Shown piece by piece: positions 20,185 through 28,802 of a stretch of 64,000 nt of DNA (the stretch's first letter is position 1; each line of letters starts with the position of its first letter). The position numbers and the translations under genes are program-made. This DNA comes from Rhizobiaceae bacterium (GTDB taxonomy: Bacteria > Pseudomonadota > Alphaproteobacteria > Rhizobiales > Rhizobiaceae): assembly GCA_017640615.1 (NCBI GenBank), contig JAEPQK010000003.1, positions 1 to 64,000 of the forward strand, in the 5' to 3' direction. The notes beneath the pieces are model-generated. The model was not told the DNA's origin. It saw only the letters and a program-made list of their open reading frames with translations, and ran no database searches.

Positions 20185-21063
20185 ATGGACCGAATTTTCG
20201 ACACCAAACTGATTGTCACGCGAAAGCTGCGCGCGCTGCGCGGTGCGAAGCCGGGCGCCGACTTCCTGATGGCGCACGCGGTGGAAGACCTTGCGCTGCG
20301 CCTCGCCGCGGTCGAACGCAAATTCGAACGCGCGGTCACTCTACACACGCTCTCGCCCGCCCCTGCGGCAGCGCTCAATGCCTCTGATAAGGTCGGTGGG
20401 GTACTCAGGATCGAGCCTCATCCCGCATTTTTGGGGGGCGCAACGGGCTTGATTTCGCCGGTTGAAGCCCTCCCGCTTGCACCCGAAAGTATCGATCTGG
20501 CCGTATCGCTGCTGACGCTGCATGAGACCAACGATACGCCCGGCCTGTTCGCCCAGATAAGGCGCGCGCTGAGGCCGGACGGGCTTTTTCTCGCCGCCCT
20601 TCCCGGTCAGGACACGCTTGCCGAACTGCGCGCTGCCCTTCTGGCCGCCGAAACCGAGATCACTGGCGGCGCCAGCCCGCGCGTCGCACCGTTTATGGAT
20701 GTGCGCGATGCAGGCGGGCTCTTGCAGCGCGCAGGCTTTGCCCTGCCGGTGGCCGACGCGGAGAAACTGACAGTTCGCTACGATACGATGTTCGACCTGA
20801 TGCGTGACCTGCGCGCGATGGGCGCGACCAATGCCCTGAGCGACCGCAGCCGTAAACCCGCCTCGCGGCAACTCTTCATGCGCGCAGCACAAATCTACGC
20901 CGAGCGATATTCCGATCCAGACGGGCGCATCAGAGCAACATTTTCGACTGTTTGGATGTCTGGCTGGGCGCCGCATCAATCGCAGCAGAAGCCGCTGAAA
21001 CCCGGCAGCGCGAAAGCCTCACTCGCGGAGGCTCTGGAGAAGCTCAATCCCGGTGAGGGTTAG
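20185..21063 (+). CDS. SAM-dependent methyltransferase, BioC/NDUFAF5-like
   Basis: The product is 292 residues. The N-terminus (MDRIFDTKLIVTRKLRA) and the later LTLHETNDTPGLFAQIRRAL and LRPDGLFLAALPGQDTL strands resemble the alphaproteobacterial homologues of mitochondrial NDUFAF5 (complex I arginine hydroxylation) and the BioC family. Motif I is weakly conserved, as in NDUFAF5. It is divergent from comF, and its stop overlaps the stop of the Flp pilin gene on the other strand by 4 bp. Confidence 0.82.
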   Translation: MDRIFDTKLIVTRKLRALRGAKPGADFLMAHAVEDLALRLAAVERKFERAVTLHTLSPAPAAALNASDKVGGVLRIEPHPAFLGGATGLISPVEALPLAPESIDLAVSLLTLHETNDTPGLFAQIRRALRPDGLFLAALPGQDTLAELRAALLAAETEITGGASPRVAPFMDVRDAGGLLQRAGFALPVADAEKLTVRYDTMFDLMRDLRAMGATNALSDRSRKPASRQLFMRAAQIYAERYSDPDGRIRATFSTVWMSGWAPHQSQQKPLKPGSAKASLAEALEKLNPGEG

Positions 21064-21227
21064 TTCAGCGTTTGCTGGAGCTTGCTTGTGTTGTTGGCGA
21101 ACAAAAACTGAAGCGCATTCGTCGCAGTCCCCACGCCGGCCACGATTGCCAGCGAAAGCACGGCAACGATAAGCCCGTATTCGACGACTGTTGCGCCCTT
21201 GCGATCGCGGGCAAAGCGCTTGAACAT
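21060..21227 (-). CDS. Flp/Fap-type IVb pilin (orphan)
   Basis: The product is only 55 residues. A basic leader (MFKRFARDRKG) precedes the Flp motif ATVVEYGLIVAVLSLAIVAG, with the prepilin cleavage site after the Gly and the Glu-Tyr pair at +5/+6 used for assembly. The C-terminus is Asn/Gln-rich. GAGGTGC lies just upstream of the ATG. No cpa/tad assembly gene (CpaA-F, TadB/C) is in the window, so it must rely on machinery elsewhere or be a stray copy. GTTAACC, a CtrA-type half site, sits about 55 bp upstream (21278-21284). Confidence 0.9.
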   Translation of the reverse strand: MFKRFARDRKGATVVEYGLIVAVLSLAIVAGVGTATNALQFLFANNTSKLQQTLN

Positions 21228-21289
21228 GCTGCACCTCTGGTTGCGCGATAATTCTATCTGGATAGCACGTTACGAAAGGTTAACGCGGC

Positions 21290-21622
21290 TCAGCAATCGC
21301 CCGTGCGGGCACCGTTTTGCCGGATAATGCAGATTGAGTTCGGGCTAGACTGCAGCACGCTGCGGCGGATCGTGTAGCTGCCGCCACCGGCGGGGCGCGC
21401 GCCTGAGGGTCCGATGGACCCGGTCGACATTGTGTCGAGACCGACCGGCGTGCGCGCCATAAGCGATTGCGCCTGCCTTTCCGCAAACGGCGTCACAAAC
21501 AGCGCCAGCGCAATTGCAGCTGCACCGAACAAAAGCGCGAACCGCAAGGAACCGGCTACGCCCAAAAAGTCCTGCGGCGCATCTTCCTTCGGTCGGTTGT
21601 TCCAGTTCTGCTCAGGCCACAT
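21290..21622 (-). CDS. Conserved hypothetical membrane protein, single TM
   Basis: The product is 110 residues that I do not assign to a named family. A hydrophilic start (MWPEQNWNNRPKEDAPQDF) is followed by one membrane helix (about residues 26-44, SLRFALLFGAAAIALALFV) and a Gly/Ser-rich periplasmic tail with two cysteines near the end (ICIIRQNGARTGDC). AAGGAG lies 8 nt before the ATG and is contained in a 9-bp inverted repeat. It lies upstream of the Flp pilin on the same strand. Confidence 0.75.
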   Translation of the reverse strand: MWPEQNWNNRPKEDAPQDFLGVAGSLRFALLFGAAAIALALFVTPFAERQAQSLMARTPVGLDTMSTGSIGPSGARPAGGGSYTIRRSVLQSSPNSICIIRQNGARTGDC

Positions 21623-21632
21623 GCGGGCGGCT

Positions 21633-21674
21633 CCTTGTCCGCCGCTTCGACGCCGATCGCCGAAACGGACAAGG
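21633..21674 (-). promoter_or_regulatory. Stem-loop overlapping the ribosome site of the 110-residue membrane protein
   Basis: CCTTGTCCG (21633-21641 on the + strand) and CGGACAAGG (21666-21674) form a perfect 9-bp stem with a 24-nt loop. In the leftward transcript the downstream arm contains the AAGG of the Shine-Dalgarno AAGGAG (21631-21636), so folding would hide the ribosome site. Confidence 0.5.
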
Positions 21675-21731
21675 TGAACTATTTCATCGCCGCGTGAAGG
21701 ATCCGTTAATCATGATTGACTTGGAAATTCT

Positions 21732-22148
21732 TCAGAGCAGGTCGATCAGGTGTGCGATCAGGGGTTCGTCGGCTGGCGGCATGGAGTAGTCACGAAGCTT
21801 CTGCGGCCGAACCCATTTGAGTGCCTGATGCTCCACAGCGACCGGCGTCCCCCAGAACCTGCGGCACACGAAAAGCGGCATTAGAAGGTGAAAGTCATCG
21901 TAGCTGTAGCTGGCGAAAGTCAGCGGCGCGAGGCAGGCCACTTTGGTTTCGACCTGCAGTTCTTCCTGTAATTCGCGCACAATCGCCTCTTCCGGCGTTT
22001 CGCCGGGTTCGAGCTTGCCGCCTGGGAACTCCCATAAACCTGCCAGAGATTTGCCTTCAGGCCGCTGCGCAATCAGCACGCGCGCGTCGGCATCGACCAG
22101 CGCGCAGGCCGCGACAATCAGCAGCTTGCGAGAACCCCGCTCGCTCAA
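21732..22148 (-). CDS. mutT: MutT-type (deoxy)nucleoside triphosphate pyrophosphohydrolase
   Basis: The product is 138 residues. The Nudix box runs GGKLEPGETPEEAIVREL followed by QEELQV, with all metal-binding glutamates present but Gln where the consensus has Gly before the last hydrophobic residue. The family removes 8-oxo-dGTP from the nucleotide pool. Its start overlaps the GNAT gene stop by 4 bp (ATGA), so the two are coupled. Confidence 0.9.
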   Translation of the reverse strand: MSERGSRKLLIVAACALVDADARVLIAQRPEGKSLAGLWEFPGGKLEPGETPEEAIVRELQEELQVETKVACLAPLTFASYSYDDFHLLMPLFVCRRFWGTPVAVEHQALKWVRPQKLRDYSMPPADEPLIAHLIDLL

Positions 22149-22924
22149 TTTTCGCCACCCGGCGGGCAGCGATAGTGGTAGCGATAGGCTTCCGTGAAGC
22201 CGAGCGAATGATAGAGCGCGATCGCAGCCTCATTGTCCGCTTCCACCTGCAGCCACGCAATCCGAGCCCCCCGAGCCCGCGCCCAGCGCATGGCAGAAAG
22301 CACGATGCGTCGTCCGTGCCCCTTGCCGCGCTCCGCCGCAAGCGTGGCTATCTCAAACAGCCCTGCCAGCTGCCCGTCATGCACACAGAGCGCGCTCGCG
22401 ACAGCCTCACCTCCGGCGTCGACCGCGAAGAGCCCGGTTTCCGCCTCGATGGAATCGACGAGCTCCGTCAAGCCTGGCCGCACGGATGCGTCGCGCTCAT
22501 GAGTCCGGATCGTAGCGCTGATATAGCGCCCGACATCCTTGAGCGGGATCAGCGGCACAACCTCGTCCACCGCCGCCACGTTCAGCGGCATCATCATCAC
22601 AAGCGATTCCGAAAAGCGGTCCCAGTTGTCGTCGTCGAAGCGTTTGGTCAGCCCCTCACCCGCCAAAGGCGACATGCGAAACACGAGCGGCCGTCCATAT
22701 GCCTCGAACCGCCGCGCTGCGCGCTCGATCCGTCCGTCAATATCCAGAATGTCGCCCGGATCGAGCGGATTCACCGAGTTGAGCCGCTTGGCTGGATGGC
22801 CGGCCGTCAGCCTGATGATCCAAGTCCTGTCGTAATGCACCGAGGCTGCGGGCCAGGCGCGAAACCCTGCCGCTTCAAAGCGCCTCACCACGCCGAGCGG
22901 CGATGTATTCAGCAATTCGCTCAT
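22145..22924 (-). CDS. GNAT family N-acetyltransferase
   Basis: The product is 259 residues. The C-terminal GNAT domain has the acetyl-CoA loop (ATLAAERGKGHGRRIV) and the ENEAAIALYHSLGF-type ending (EADNEAAIALYHSLGFTEA). The N-terminal half (SELLNTSPLGVVRRFEAAGFRAWPA) may be a second, degenerate GNAT repeat. Substrate is unknown. It sits 9 bp downstream of argJ, itself an acetyltransferase, and overlaps mutT. Confidence 0.9.
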   Translation of the reverse strand: MSELLNTSPLGVVRRFEAAGFRAWPAASVHYDRTWIIRLTAGHPAKRLNSVNPLDPGDILDIDGRIERAARRFEAYGRPLVFRMSPLAGEGLTKRFDDDNWDRFSESLVMMMPLNVAAVDEVVPLIPLKDVGRYISATIRTHERDASVRPGLTELVDSIEAETGLFAVDAGGEAVASALCVHDGQLAGLFEIATLAAERGKGHGRRIVLSAMRWARARGARIAWLQVEADNEAAIALYHSLGFTEAYRYHYRCPPGGEN

Positions 22925-22933
22925 GCGGTTTCC

Positions 22934-24175
22934 CTAGGAGCGGTAGTCGCCATTGATGGCGACATACTCCTTGGTGAGATCACACGTCCACACAGTCGCC
23001 TTGCCGCGCCCGAGGCCGATATCGACGCCGATGCTGATCTCGTCGCCGCGCATATAGTCCGACGCCGCTGCTTCCGAATAGTCGGGATCGCGCTCACCGC
23101 GATGCGCGACCCGCAGGTCGCCGAAACTGATCGCCAACAGGTCACGGTCGGCGGGCTCACCAGCCTTGCCGACGGCCATGACGACACGACCCCAATTGGC
23201 GTCCTCGCCGGCCACCGCGGTCTTCACCAGAGGTGAATTGGCGATTGCCATCGCGATCCGCTTTGCCGAGCGCGACGATTTCGCGCCGGTCACATTGATC
23301 TCGATAAGCTTCCGTGCACCCTCGCCATCGCGCGCGATCTGCACCGCCAGCGATTTCAGGAGCCGGTTGAGCGCGCGCTTGAAGCCGGACAGCCGCGCAT
23401 CGCCAATGTCCTCGATCGTCGGCGCACCGCGCTTGGCCGCAGCGCCGGTGGCAAACATCATAAGCGTATCGCTGGTCGATGTATCGCCGTCGACGGTGAC
23501 CGAATTGAAGGACTTGCCGACACCCTTCGAAAGCAGCGCCTGCAACACGGGCGCTGCAATCGGCGCATCTGTTGCGACGAACGCCAGCATCGTCGCCATG
23601 TCGGGCGCAATCATGCCTGCACCTTTGGCGATCCCGTTGATCGTTACGTCCACATCGCCCAGTTTCACGACCGCCGAGGCATATTTTGGGAACGTGTCTG
23701 TGGTCATGATCGCCTTGCCGGCGCCAAGCCAGCCATCAGGCGTGGCGTTTTCGGCGAGCGAGCCGAGCAGATGCGTGAAACGGGCTGCATCCAGCGGCTC
23801 GCCGATCACGCCGGTCGAAGCCAGAAACACATCGCGCTCGCTGCCGCCAACGGCCTTTGCCGCTGCTTCGGCGGTCATCTTCGTCGCTTCGCGGCCGCGC
23901 TTGCCGGTGAAGGCATTGGCATTGCCGGAATTAACGACGAGAATGCGTGCCGACCCGCCGCCGATATTGTCGCGGCAGAAATCGACCGCGGCGGACGGGC
24001 ATTTCGAACAGGTGAACACGCCGGCGGCGGTCGTTCCCGGATCGAACGCCATCACCAAAAGGTCGGTGCGGCCCTTATATTTGATGCCGGCTTCGGCAGT
24101 GGCGATCCTCACCCCGCCGATTGCCGGCATCTTCGGTGTCTTTTTCGGTGCGAGCGGCGATACGCTGGAAGACAT
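22934..24175 (-). CDS. argJ: Bifunctional ornithine acetyltransferase / N-acetylglutamate synthase
   Basis: The product is 413 residues. It self-cleaves at the conserved [14 protein letters not shown] site into alpha and beta chains, with the Thr of that motif as nucleophile. It recycles acetyl groups in arginine synthesis and, in the bifunctional class, also makes N-acetylglutamate. Gene order parvulin-argJ-GNAT-mutT, all leftward, with short gaps (18 and 9 bp), suggests one transcript. Confidence 0.97.
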   Translation of the reverse strand: MSSSVSPLAPKKTPKMPAIGGVRIATAEAGIKYKGRTDLLVMAFDPGTTAAGVFTCSKCPSAAVDFCRDNIGGGSARILVVNSGNANAFTGKRGREATKMTAEAAAKAVGGSERDVFLASTGVIGEPLDAARFTHLLGSLAENATPDGWLGAGKAIMTTDTFPKYASAVVKLGDVDVTINGIAKGAGMIAPDMATMLAFVATDAPIAAPVLQALLSKGVGKSFNSVTVDGDTSTSDTLMMFATGAAAKRGAPTIEDIGDARLSGFKRALNRLLKSLAVQIARDGEGARKLIEINVTGAKSSRSAKRIAMAIANSPLVKTAVAGEDANWGRVVMAVGKAGEPADRDLLAISFGDLRVAHRGERDPDYSEAAASDYMRGDEISIGVDIGLGRGKATVWTCDLTKEYVAINGDYRS

Positions 24176-24193
24176 GGCTGCCGGTCCCGCCTG

Positions 24194-25048
24194 TTACTGA
24201 CTGTCGGCTGCTTCGACAGCCGCCTTGAGCTCGGGATCGGCGATGTCGATCTCGGCAGCCTTCCTGAGCTCGGCAATCTCGGCGAAATATTTCTCACGCA
24301 GCAGCAGCGAACGTATCTGGCGCTCGACCTGCTCGAAAGCCGGCGGCTGCTGCGGGCGCTTGTCGGTGACCTTTACGACATGAAACCCGAACTGCGTCTG
24401 AACCGGCTCTTTCGAGTGCCCACCGACTTCCAGCGCATAGGCCTCTTTTTCGAACTCAGGCACCATGCGTCCGGGTCCGAAGAAGCCGAGATCGCCGCCA
24501 TTCTGCGCTGAGCCATCGCTGGAGTGCTCTTTCGCCAGTTCCGCGAAATCCGCACCTTCTCCAAGCTGGCGGATGATGTCCTTCGCTTCGTCCTCGGTCT
24601 TCACCAGAATGTGCGAAGCGCGCACTTCGTTGTTTGCGGCCGCCGATGCGATCTCGGAGTCGTAGCGCGCGCGCACATCTTCATTGCTCACCGCTTCGGC
24701 GATATTGCTTTTCACGAACTCGCTGTGCAGAGCACGTTCGCGCAAAAACTCCATGCGGCGCTGAAACTCAGGGTCTTCCGCAACGCCGGCATCCTGCGCG
24801 GCGGCGGCAGCAAGCTTGATTTCGATGATCGCAGACACAGCCGCTGCGCGCCGCTGCGCGGCCGGCAGCTGGTCGAACTGCGCATCGAGCTCGCCCTCGG
24901 CCAACGCCACATCGGCTTCGGTGATCTGCTCACCGTTCACGGTGGCGACCACGGTCTCTTGCTGCGCCCACGCGCTTCCGGCCAGCGAAATCGCGGCAGC
25001 GCCTGCAATAATGATGGCAGCGGCTGCCCGACCAAATAGGTGATGCAT
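24194..25048 (-). CDS. Periplasmic parvulin-type peptidyl-prolyl isomerase
   Basis: The product is 284 residues with a signal peptide (AAAAIIIAGAAAISLAGSAWA). A SurA-N-like helical region precedes a PpiC rotamase domain (about 130-225) with the family's VRASHILVKTEDEAK, GGDLGFFGPGRMVPEFE and FGFHVVKVTDKRP motifs. It should help fold outer-membrane or exported proteins. It is divergent from secA, an apt neighbour. Confidence 0.92.
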   Translation of the reverse strand: MHHLFGRAAAAIIIAGAAAISLAGSAWAQQETVVATVNGEQITEADVALAEGELDAQFDQLPAAQRRAAAVSAIIEIKLAAAAAQDAGVAEDPEFQRRMEFLRERALHSEFVKSNIAEAVSNEDVRARYDSEIASAAANNEVRASHILVKTEDEAKDIIRQLGEGADFAELAKEHSSDGSAQNGGDLGFFGPGRMVPEFEKEAYALEVGGHSKEPVQTQFGFHVVKVTDKRPQQPPAFEQVERQIRSLLLREKYFAEIAELRKAAEIDIADPELKAAVEAADSQ

Positions 25049-25133
25049 TCAGACTTCTCCGGTTAATTGTGGAGGGCACATTTCAGCCGAAATCTGGCTC
25101 TTTTGTGCAGGTCTTAGCCGCTTTGTGGCGGCG

Positions 25134-25162
25134 TTGACATCCATAGTGCCCCCTCTTATCTG
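25134..25162 (+). promoter_or_regulatory. Predicted sigma-70-type promoter of secA
   Basis: TTGACA (25134-25139), a 16-17-bp spacer and TTATCT/TATCTG (25156-25162) point rightward, about 115 nt before the secA ATG. The 230-bp intergenic region 25049-25278 also serves the divergent parvulin gene; nothing else is seen in it. Confidence 0.65.
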
Positions 25163-25278
25163 TCCTTCGACTCCGCGTCCACTTCCGTTTTTCTCGGAAG
25201 TCCGTTCATCACCGGGGCGTCCGTGCGAAACCGACGTTGCAACCGCCGGCCCCGCGACTTTGCTTTGAAAGGACCATA

Positions 25279-28008
25279 ATGGTCAGTTTTGGTGCCCTGG
25301 CCCGCAAGGTATTCGGCTCTTCGAACGACCGGCGGCTGAAGGCGATGCGCCCGCGCATCGAGGCCATCAACGCACTCGAAAACGAGATGGAAGCGCTCAG
25401 CGACGCCGATTTGGCGGCGCGCACCGTCAAGTTCCGGGAAGACCTCGCCAACGGCGCCAAGCTCGATGATCTGCTGGTGCCTGCCTTCGCGACAGTCCGC
25501 GAGGCATCGCGCCGCGCGCTCGGCATGCGGCCATTCGACGTGCAGCTGATCGGCGGCATGGTTTTGCACGAAGGGTCGATCTCCGAAATGAAGACCGGCG
25601 AGGGCAAGACCCTTGTCGCGACGCTTCCTGTCTACCTCAACGCGCTCGAGGGCAAGGGCGTTCATGTCGTCACGGTGAACGACTACCTTGCCACCCGCGA
25701 TGCCGAGTGGATGGGCCGGCTCTACAAATTCCTCGGCCTCACTGTCGGCGTCATCGTGCATGGCATGGACGACGACCAGCGTCGCGCTGCTTATGCCTGC
25801 GATGTCACCTACGGCACCAACAACGAACTCGGCTTCGACTATCTGCGCGACAACATGAAATATGAGCGCGCACAGATGGTCCAGCGCGGTCACAATTTCG
25901 CGATTGTCGATGAGGTGGACTCCATCCTGATCGATGAGGCGCGCACGCCACTCATCATCTCCGGTCCGCTGGACGACAAGTCCGACCTTTACAACAGCGT
26001 CGATGTGCTCATCCCGAACCTGGTCGAGAGCGACTACGAGATCGACGAGAAGCAGCGCACTGCCACCTTCACCGAGGAAGGCACGGAGAAGATGGAAAAT
26101 CTTCTGCGTGAAGCCGGCCTCATGAAGGGTGACTCGCTCTACGACATCGAAAATGTCGCCATTGTTCACCACGCCAACAATGCGCTACGCGCGCACCGGC
26201 TGTTCCAGAAAGACAAAGACTACATCGTCCGCAATGGCGAGATCGTCATTATCGACGAGTTCACCGGCCGCATGATGCCGGGTCGCCGTTATTCGGAAGG
26301 GCTGCATCAGGCTCTGGAAGCCAAGGAAAAGGTCGCCATCCAGCCTGAAAACCAGACACTGGCTTCGGTGACGTTCCAGAACTATTTCCGCATGTATTCC
26401 AAGTTGGCCGGCATGACCGGCACCGCCGCCACCGAGGCGGAGGAGTTCGGCAATATTTACGGTCTCGATGTCGCAGAAATCCCGACCAACCTGCCAATTC
26501 AGCGCGCCGACGAGGACGACGAGGTCTACCGCACGACAGAAGAAAAATACAAAGCAATCGTCGACGAAATCCGGGCAGCCAACGCCAAGGGCCAACCCAT
26601 TCTGGTCGGCACAACCTCGATCGAAAAATCCGAGTTCCTTGCCGAACGCCTGCGCGCCGACGGCGTGACCAGCTTCCAGATCCTCAACGCCCGCCACCAC
26701 GAGCAGGAAGCTCAAATTGTGGCTCAGGCCGGCGTGCCCGGCGCGATTACGATCGCTACCAATATGGCCGGCCGCGGCACCGACATTCAGCTCGGCGGCA
26801 ATGCCGATATGCGTGTTGCCAACGAGCTTGGTGGCATGGAAGAAAGCGCTGAGCGCAAGAAGAAAGAAGAGGCCATCCGCGCTGACATCCAGGCGCTGAA
26901 GGAAAAGGCGCTCGCCGCCGGCGGTCTCTACGTGCTTGCCACCGAACGCCATGAGTCACGCCGCATCGACAACCAGCTGCGCGGCCGCTCCGGCCGCCAG
27001 GGCGATCCCGGCCGCTCCAAATTCTACCTGTCCCTGCAGGACGACCTGATGCGCATTTTCGGATCGGAGCGCATGGACGGTATGCTCCAGAAGCTCGGCC
27101 TTCAGGAAGGCGAGGCGATCATCCACCCCTGGATCAACAAGGCGCTCGAAAAGGCGCAGAAGAAGGTGGAGGCCCGCAACTTCGACATTCGCAAGAACCT
27201 GCTCAAATACGACGACGTGATGAACGACCAGCGCAAGGTCGTTTTCGAACAGCGTCTCGAGCTGATGGATGGCGAATCCCTGACCGAGACAGTCGCCGAG
27301 ATGCGCCAGGATGTCATCGACGACATGGTCGCGCGCAACATTCCCGAAAAGGCCTACGCCGAACAGTGGGATACCGAAAAGCTCAAGGAAGATGTCCGCA
27401 CCCACCTCAATCTCGACCTGCCGGTCGATGAATGGGCGGCTGAGGAAGGCATCGACGAAGAGGTCATTCGCGAGCGCCTAACTGAGGCAGCTGACAAGGC
27501 AGCCGCCGAGCGCGCCGAGCGTTTCGGTCCGGAGATCATGACCTATGTCGAGAAGACCGTGTTGTTGCAGACGCTCGACCACCTGTGGCGCGAGCATCTC
27601 GTCAATCTCGACCACCTGCGTTCGGTCATCGGCTTCCGCGGCTATGCCCAGCGCGATCCGTTAAACGAGTATAAGTCGGAGGCCTTCGAGCTCTTCCAGG
27701 GCATGCTGGCCAATCTGCGCCAGGCGGTCACGGCGCAGCTCATGCGCGTTGAACTCGTGCGCGAGGCCGCTGACGCCCCGCCGCCGCAGGCGCCAGACGG
27801 CGAAGGCGTTCACGTCGACGCCACGACCGGCGAGAACGACTTTGGCGAAGGCGACGGCGATACGATGACGCTTGCGCCGCCGCGTCAGGTCGCGGCCGAA
27901 GACCGCGACCCCAACGACCCGGCAACCTGGGGCAAGGTTGGACGCAACGAGGCCTGCCCCTGCGGCTCCGGCAAGAAATACAAGCACTGCCACGGCGCGT
28001 TTGCCTGA
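25279..28008 (+). CDS. secA: Preprotein translocase ATPase SecA
   Basis: The product is 909 residues. NBD1 has Walker A MKTGEGKT, the [15 protein letters not shown]alker B segment and [17 protein letters not shown]2 has [10 protein letters not shown]; the scaffold/wing domain follows; and the C-terminus ends in the zinc-binding [14 protein letters not shown] that contacts SecB and ribosomes. It drives Sec-dependent export. The start at 25279 has GAAAGGACC upstream; the extension to 25237 is unlike SecA. Confidence 0.98.
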   Translation: MVSFGALARKVFGSSNDRRLKAMRPRIEAINALENEMEALSDADLAARTVKFREDLANGAKLDDLLVPAFATVREASRRALGMRPFDVQLIGGMVLHEGSISEMKTGEGKTLVATLPVYLNALEGKGVHVVTVNDYLATRDAEWMGRLYKFLGLTVGVIVHGMDDDQRRAAYACDVTYGTNNELGFDYLRDNMKYERAQMVQRGHNFAIVDEVDSILIDEARTPLIISGPLDDKSDLYNSVDVLIPNLVESDYEIDEKQRTATFTEEGTEKMENLLREAGLMKGDSLYDIENVAIVHHANNALRAHRLFQKDKDYIVRNGEIVIIDEFTGRMMPGRRYSEGLHQALEAKEKVAIQPENQTLASVTFQNYFRMYSKLAGMTGTAATEAEEFGNIYGLDVAEIPTNLPIQRADEDDEVYRTTEEKYKAIVDEIRAANAKGQPILVGTTSIEKSEFLAERLRADGVTSFQILNARHHEQEAQIVAQAGVPGAITIATNMAGRGTDIQLGGNADMRVANELGGMEESAERKKKEEAIRADIQALKEKALAAGGLYVLATERHESRRIDNQLRGRSGRQGDPGRSKFYLSLQDDLMRIFGSERMDGMLQKLGLQEGEAIIHPWINKALEKAQKKVEARNFDIRKNLLKYDDVMNDQRKVVFEQRLELMDGESLTETVAEMRQDVIDDMVARNIPEKAYAEQWDTEKLKEDVRTHLNLDLPVDEWAAEEGIDEEVIRERLTEAADKAAAERAERFGPEIMTYVEKTVLLQTLDHLWREHLVNLDHLRSVIGFRGYAQRDPLNEYKSEAFELFQGMLANLRQAVTAQLMRVELVREAADAPPPQAPDGEGVHVDATTGENDFGEGDGDTMTLAPPRQVAAEDRDPNDPATWGKVGRNEACPCGSGKKYKHCHGAFA

Positions 28009-28039
28009 GGCGCGGCGGGACCAACACCACCGCGCGTCA

Positions 28040-28066
28040 CCCCGGAAGGCGTTAGCCTGTCCGGGG
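28040..28066. repeat. Palindromic stem-loop downstream of secA
   Basis: CCCCGGA pairs with TCCGGGG around an inner AGGC-GTTA-GCCT hairpin, giving one long nested stem. There is no T-run, so it is more like an intergenic palindromic (REP-type) element than a classical terminator, though it may still end or protect the secA transcript. Confidence 0.6.
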
Positions 28067-28119
28067 CTCATTCAGTGACCGTCACGCGGGTCACCACTGC
28101 TGTGCAATGGCGCCTGTAG

Positions 28120-28347
28120 CTAACGCTCGCTCTTTGCCAAATCGATCAGATTGCGTAACGCTTCCACGCCCTGTCGGTTCATATGCTTGCGCCCAAGCGA
28201 TACATCGATGCGCATGGCAAGGAGTTCGGCGTCCGCGCCTCTCAGGTCGCTCAGCCGTTCGATCCCGATTTCTTCCAGATAGGCAATCATGCGCGGGCCG
28301 ATCGAATGCGCATGCAGCATCCTGGCGCGTTCGTCATCGCTGATCAT
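28120..28347 (-). CDS. Small helix-hairpin-helix protein
   Basis: The product is 75 residues. The core (SIGPRMIAYLEEIGIERLSDLRGADAELLAMRI) has the pattern of a helix-hairpin-helix/TfoX C-terminal-like DNA-contact motif. Function is unknown. The ATG at 28347 is preferred over a GTG at 28380. It follows the 101-residue hypothetical gene on the same strand. Confidence 0.7.
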   Translation of the reverse strand: MISDDERARMLHAHSIGPRMIAYLEEIGIERLSDLRGADAELLAMRIDVSLGRKHMNRQGVEALRNLIDLAKSER

Positions 28348-28380
28348 GCAAAACTCGAGGCCGCCAACCGGCTTTCCCAC

Positions 28381-28686
28381 CTAGATGCCCGCGCCATCCT
28401 CCAGAACTTCATCGCCCTCATGCGGCTCGGGAAAGCCGCGGCCTGCCGCAGCGCCTGAGTTCGGCAGCGGCATCCAGCATTTCAACTCCGGCTCGGCATA
28501 AGCGATGATACAGCCCGGGTTGGAATCGGCGGCGCGCCAACCCTCCGCACCGAACCTGTCAGCGCGCGCCCAATATGCCATGTCTACTTCGGCTGGCCCC
28601 TGCTCCACAGAGCGTACCGTCACCAATATGCGGCTGCCGTCTCTTGGCGCTTTCGACATTGGTCTCCACGCTTCGGTTTTGGCCAT
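28381..28686 (-). CDS. Hypothetical protein (DUF551-like start)
   Basis: The product is 101 residues. It begins with WRPMSKAPRDGSRILVTV, the W-x-PM-x-x-AP-x-DG-x-x-ILV pattern of small proteins common in rhizobia and phages. No catalytic motif or membrane segment is visible. It is 33 bp upstream of the helix-hairpin-helix gene and divergent from the flippase. Confidence 0.65.
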   Translation of the reverse strand: MAKTEAWRPMSKAPRDGSRILVTVRSVEQGPAEVDMAYWARADRFGAEGWRAADSNPGCIIAYAEPELKCWMPLPNSGAAAGRGFPEPHEGDEVLEDGAGI

Positions 28687-28802
28687 TGGCTGCCTCCTCG
28701 CGGTCGCTCCGTCCGGCTGCGCGCAAATGGCTTAACCGAACTGTTTCTTAAAGAGTTTTTGCCAACATGGTGCCGGCAAACTGGAAGATCGGAGAGTAGC
28801 GC

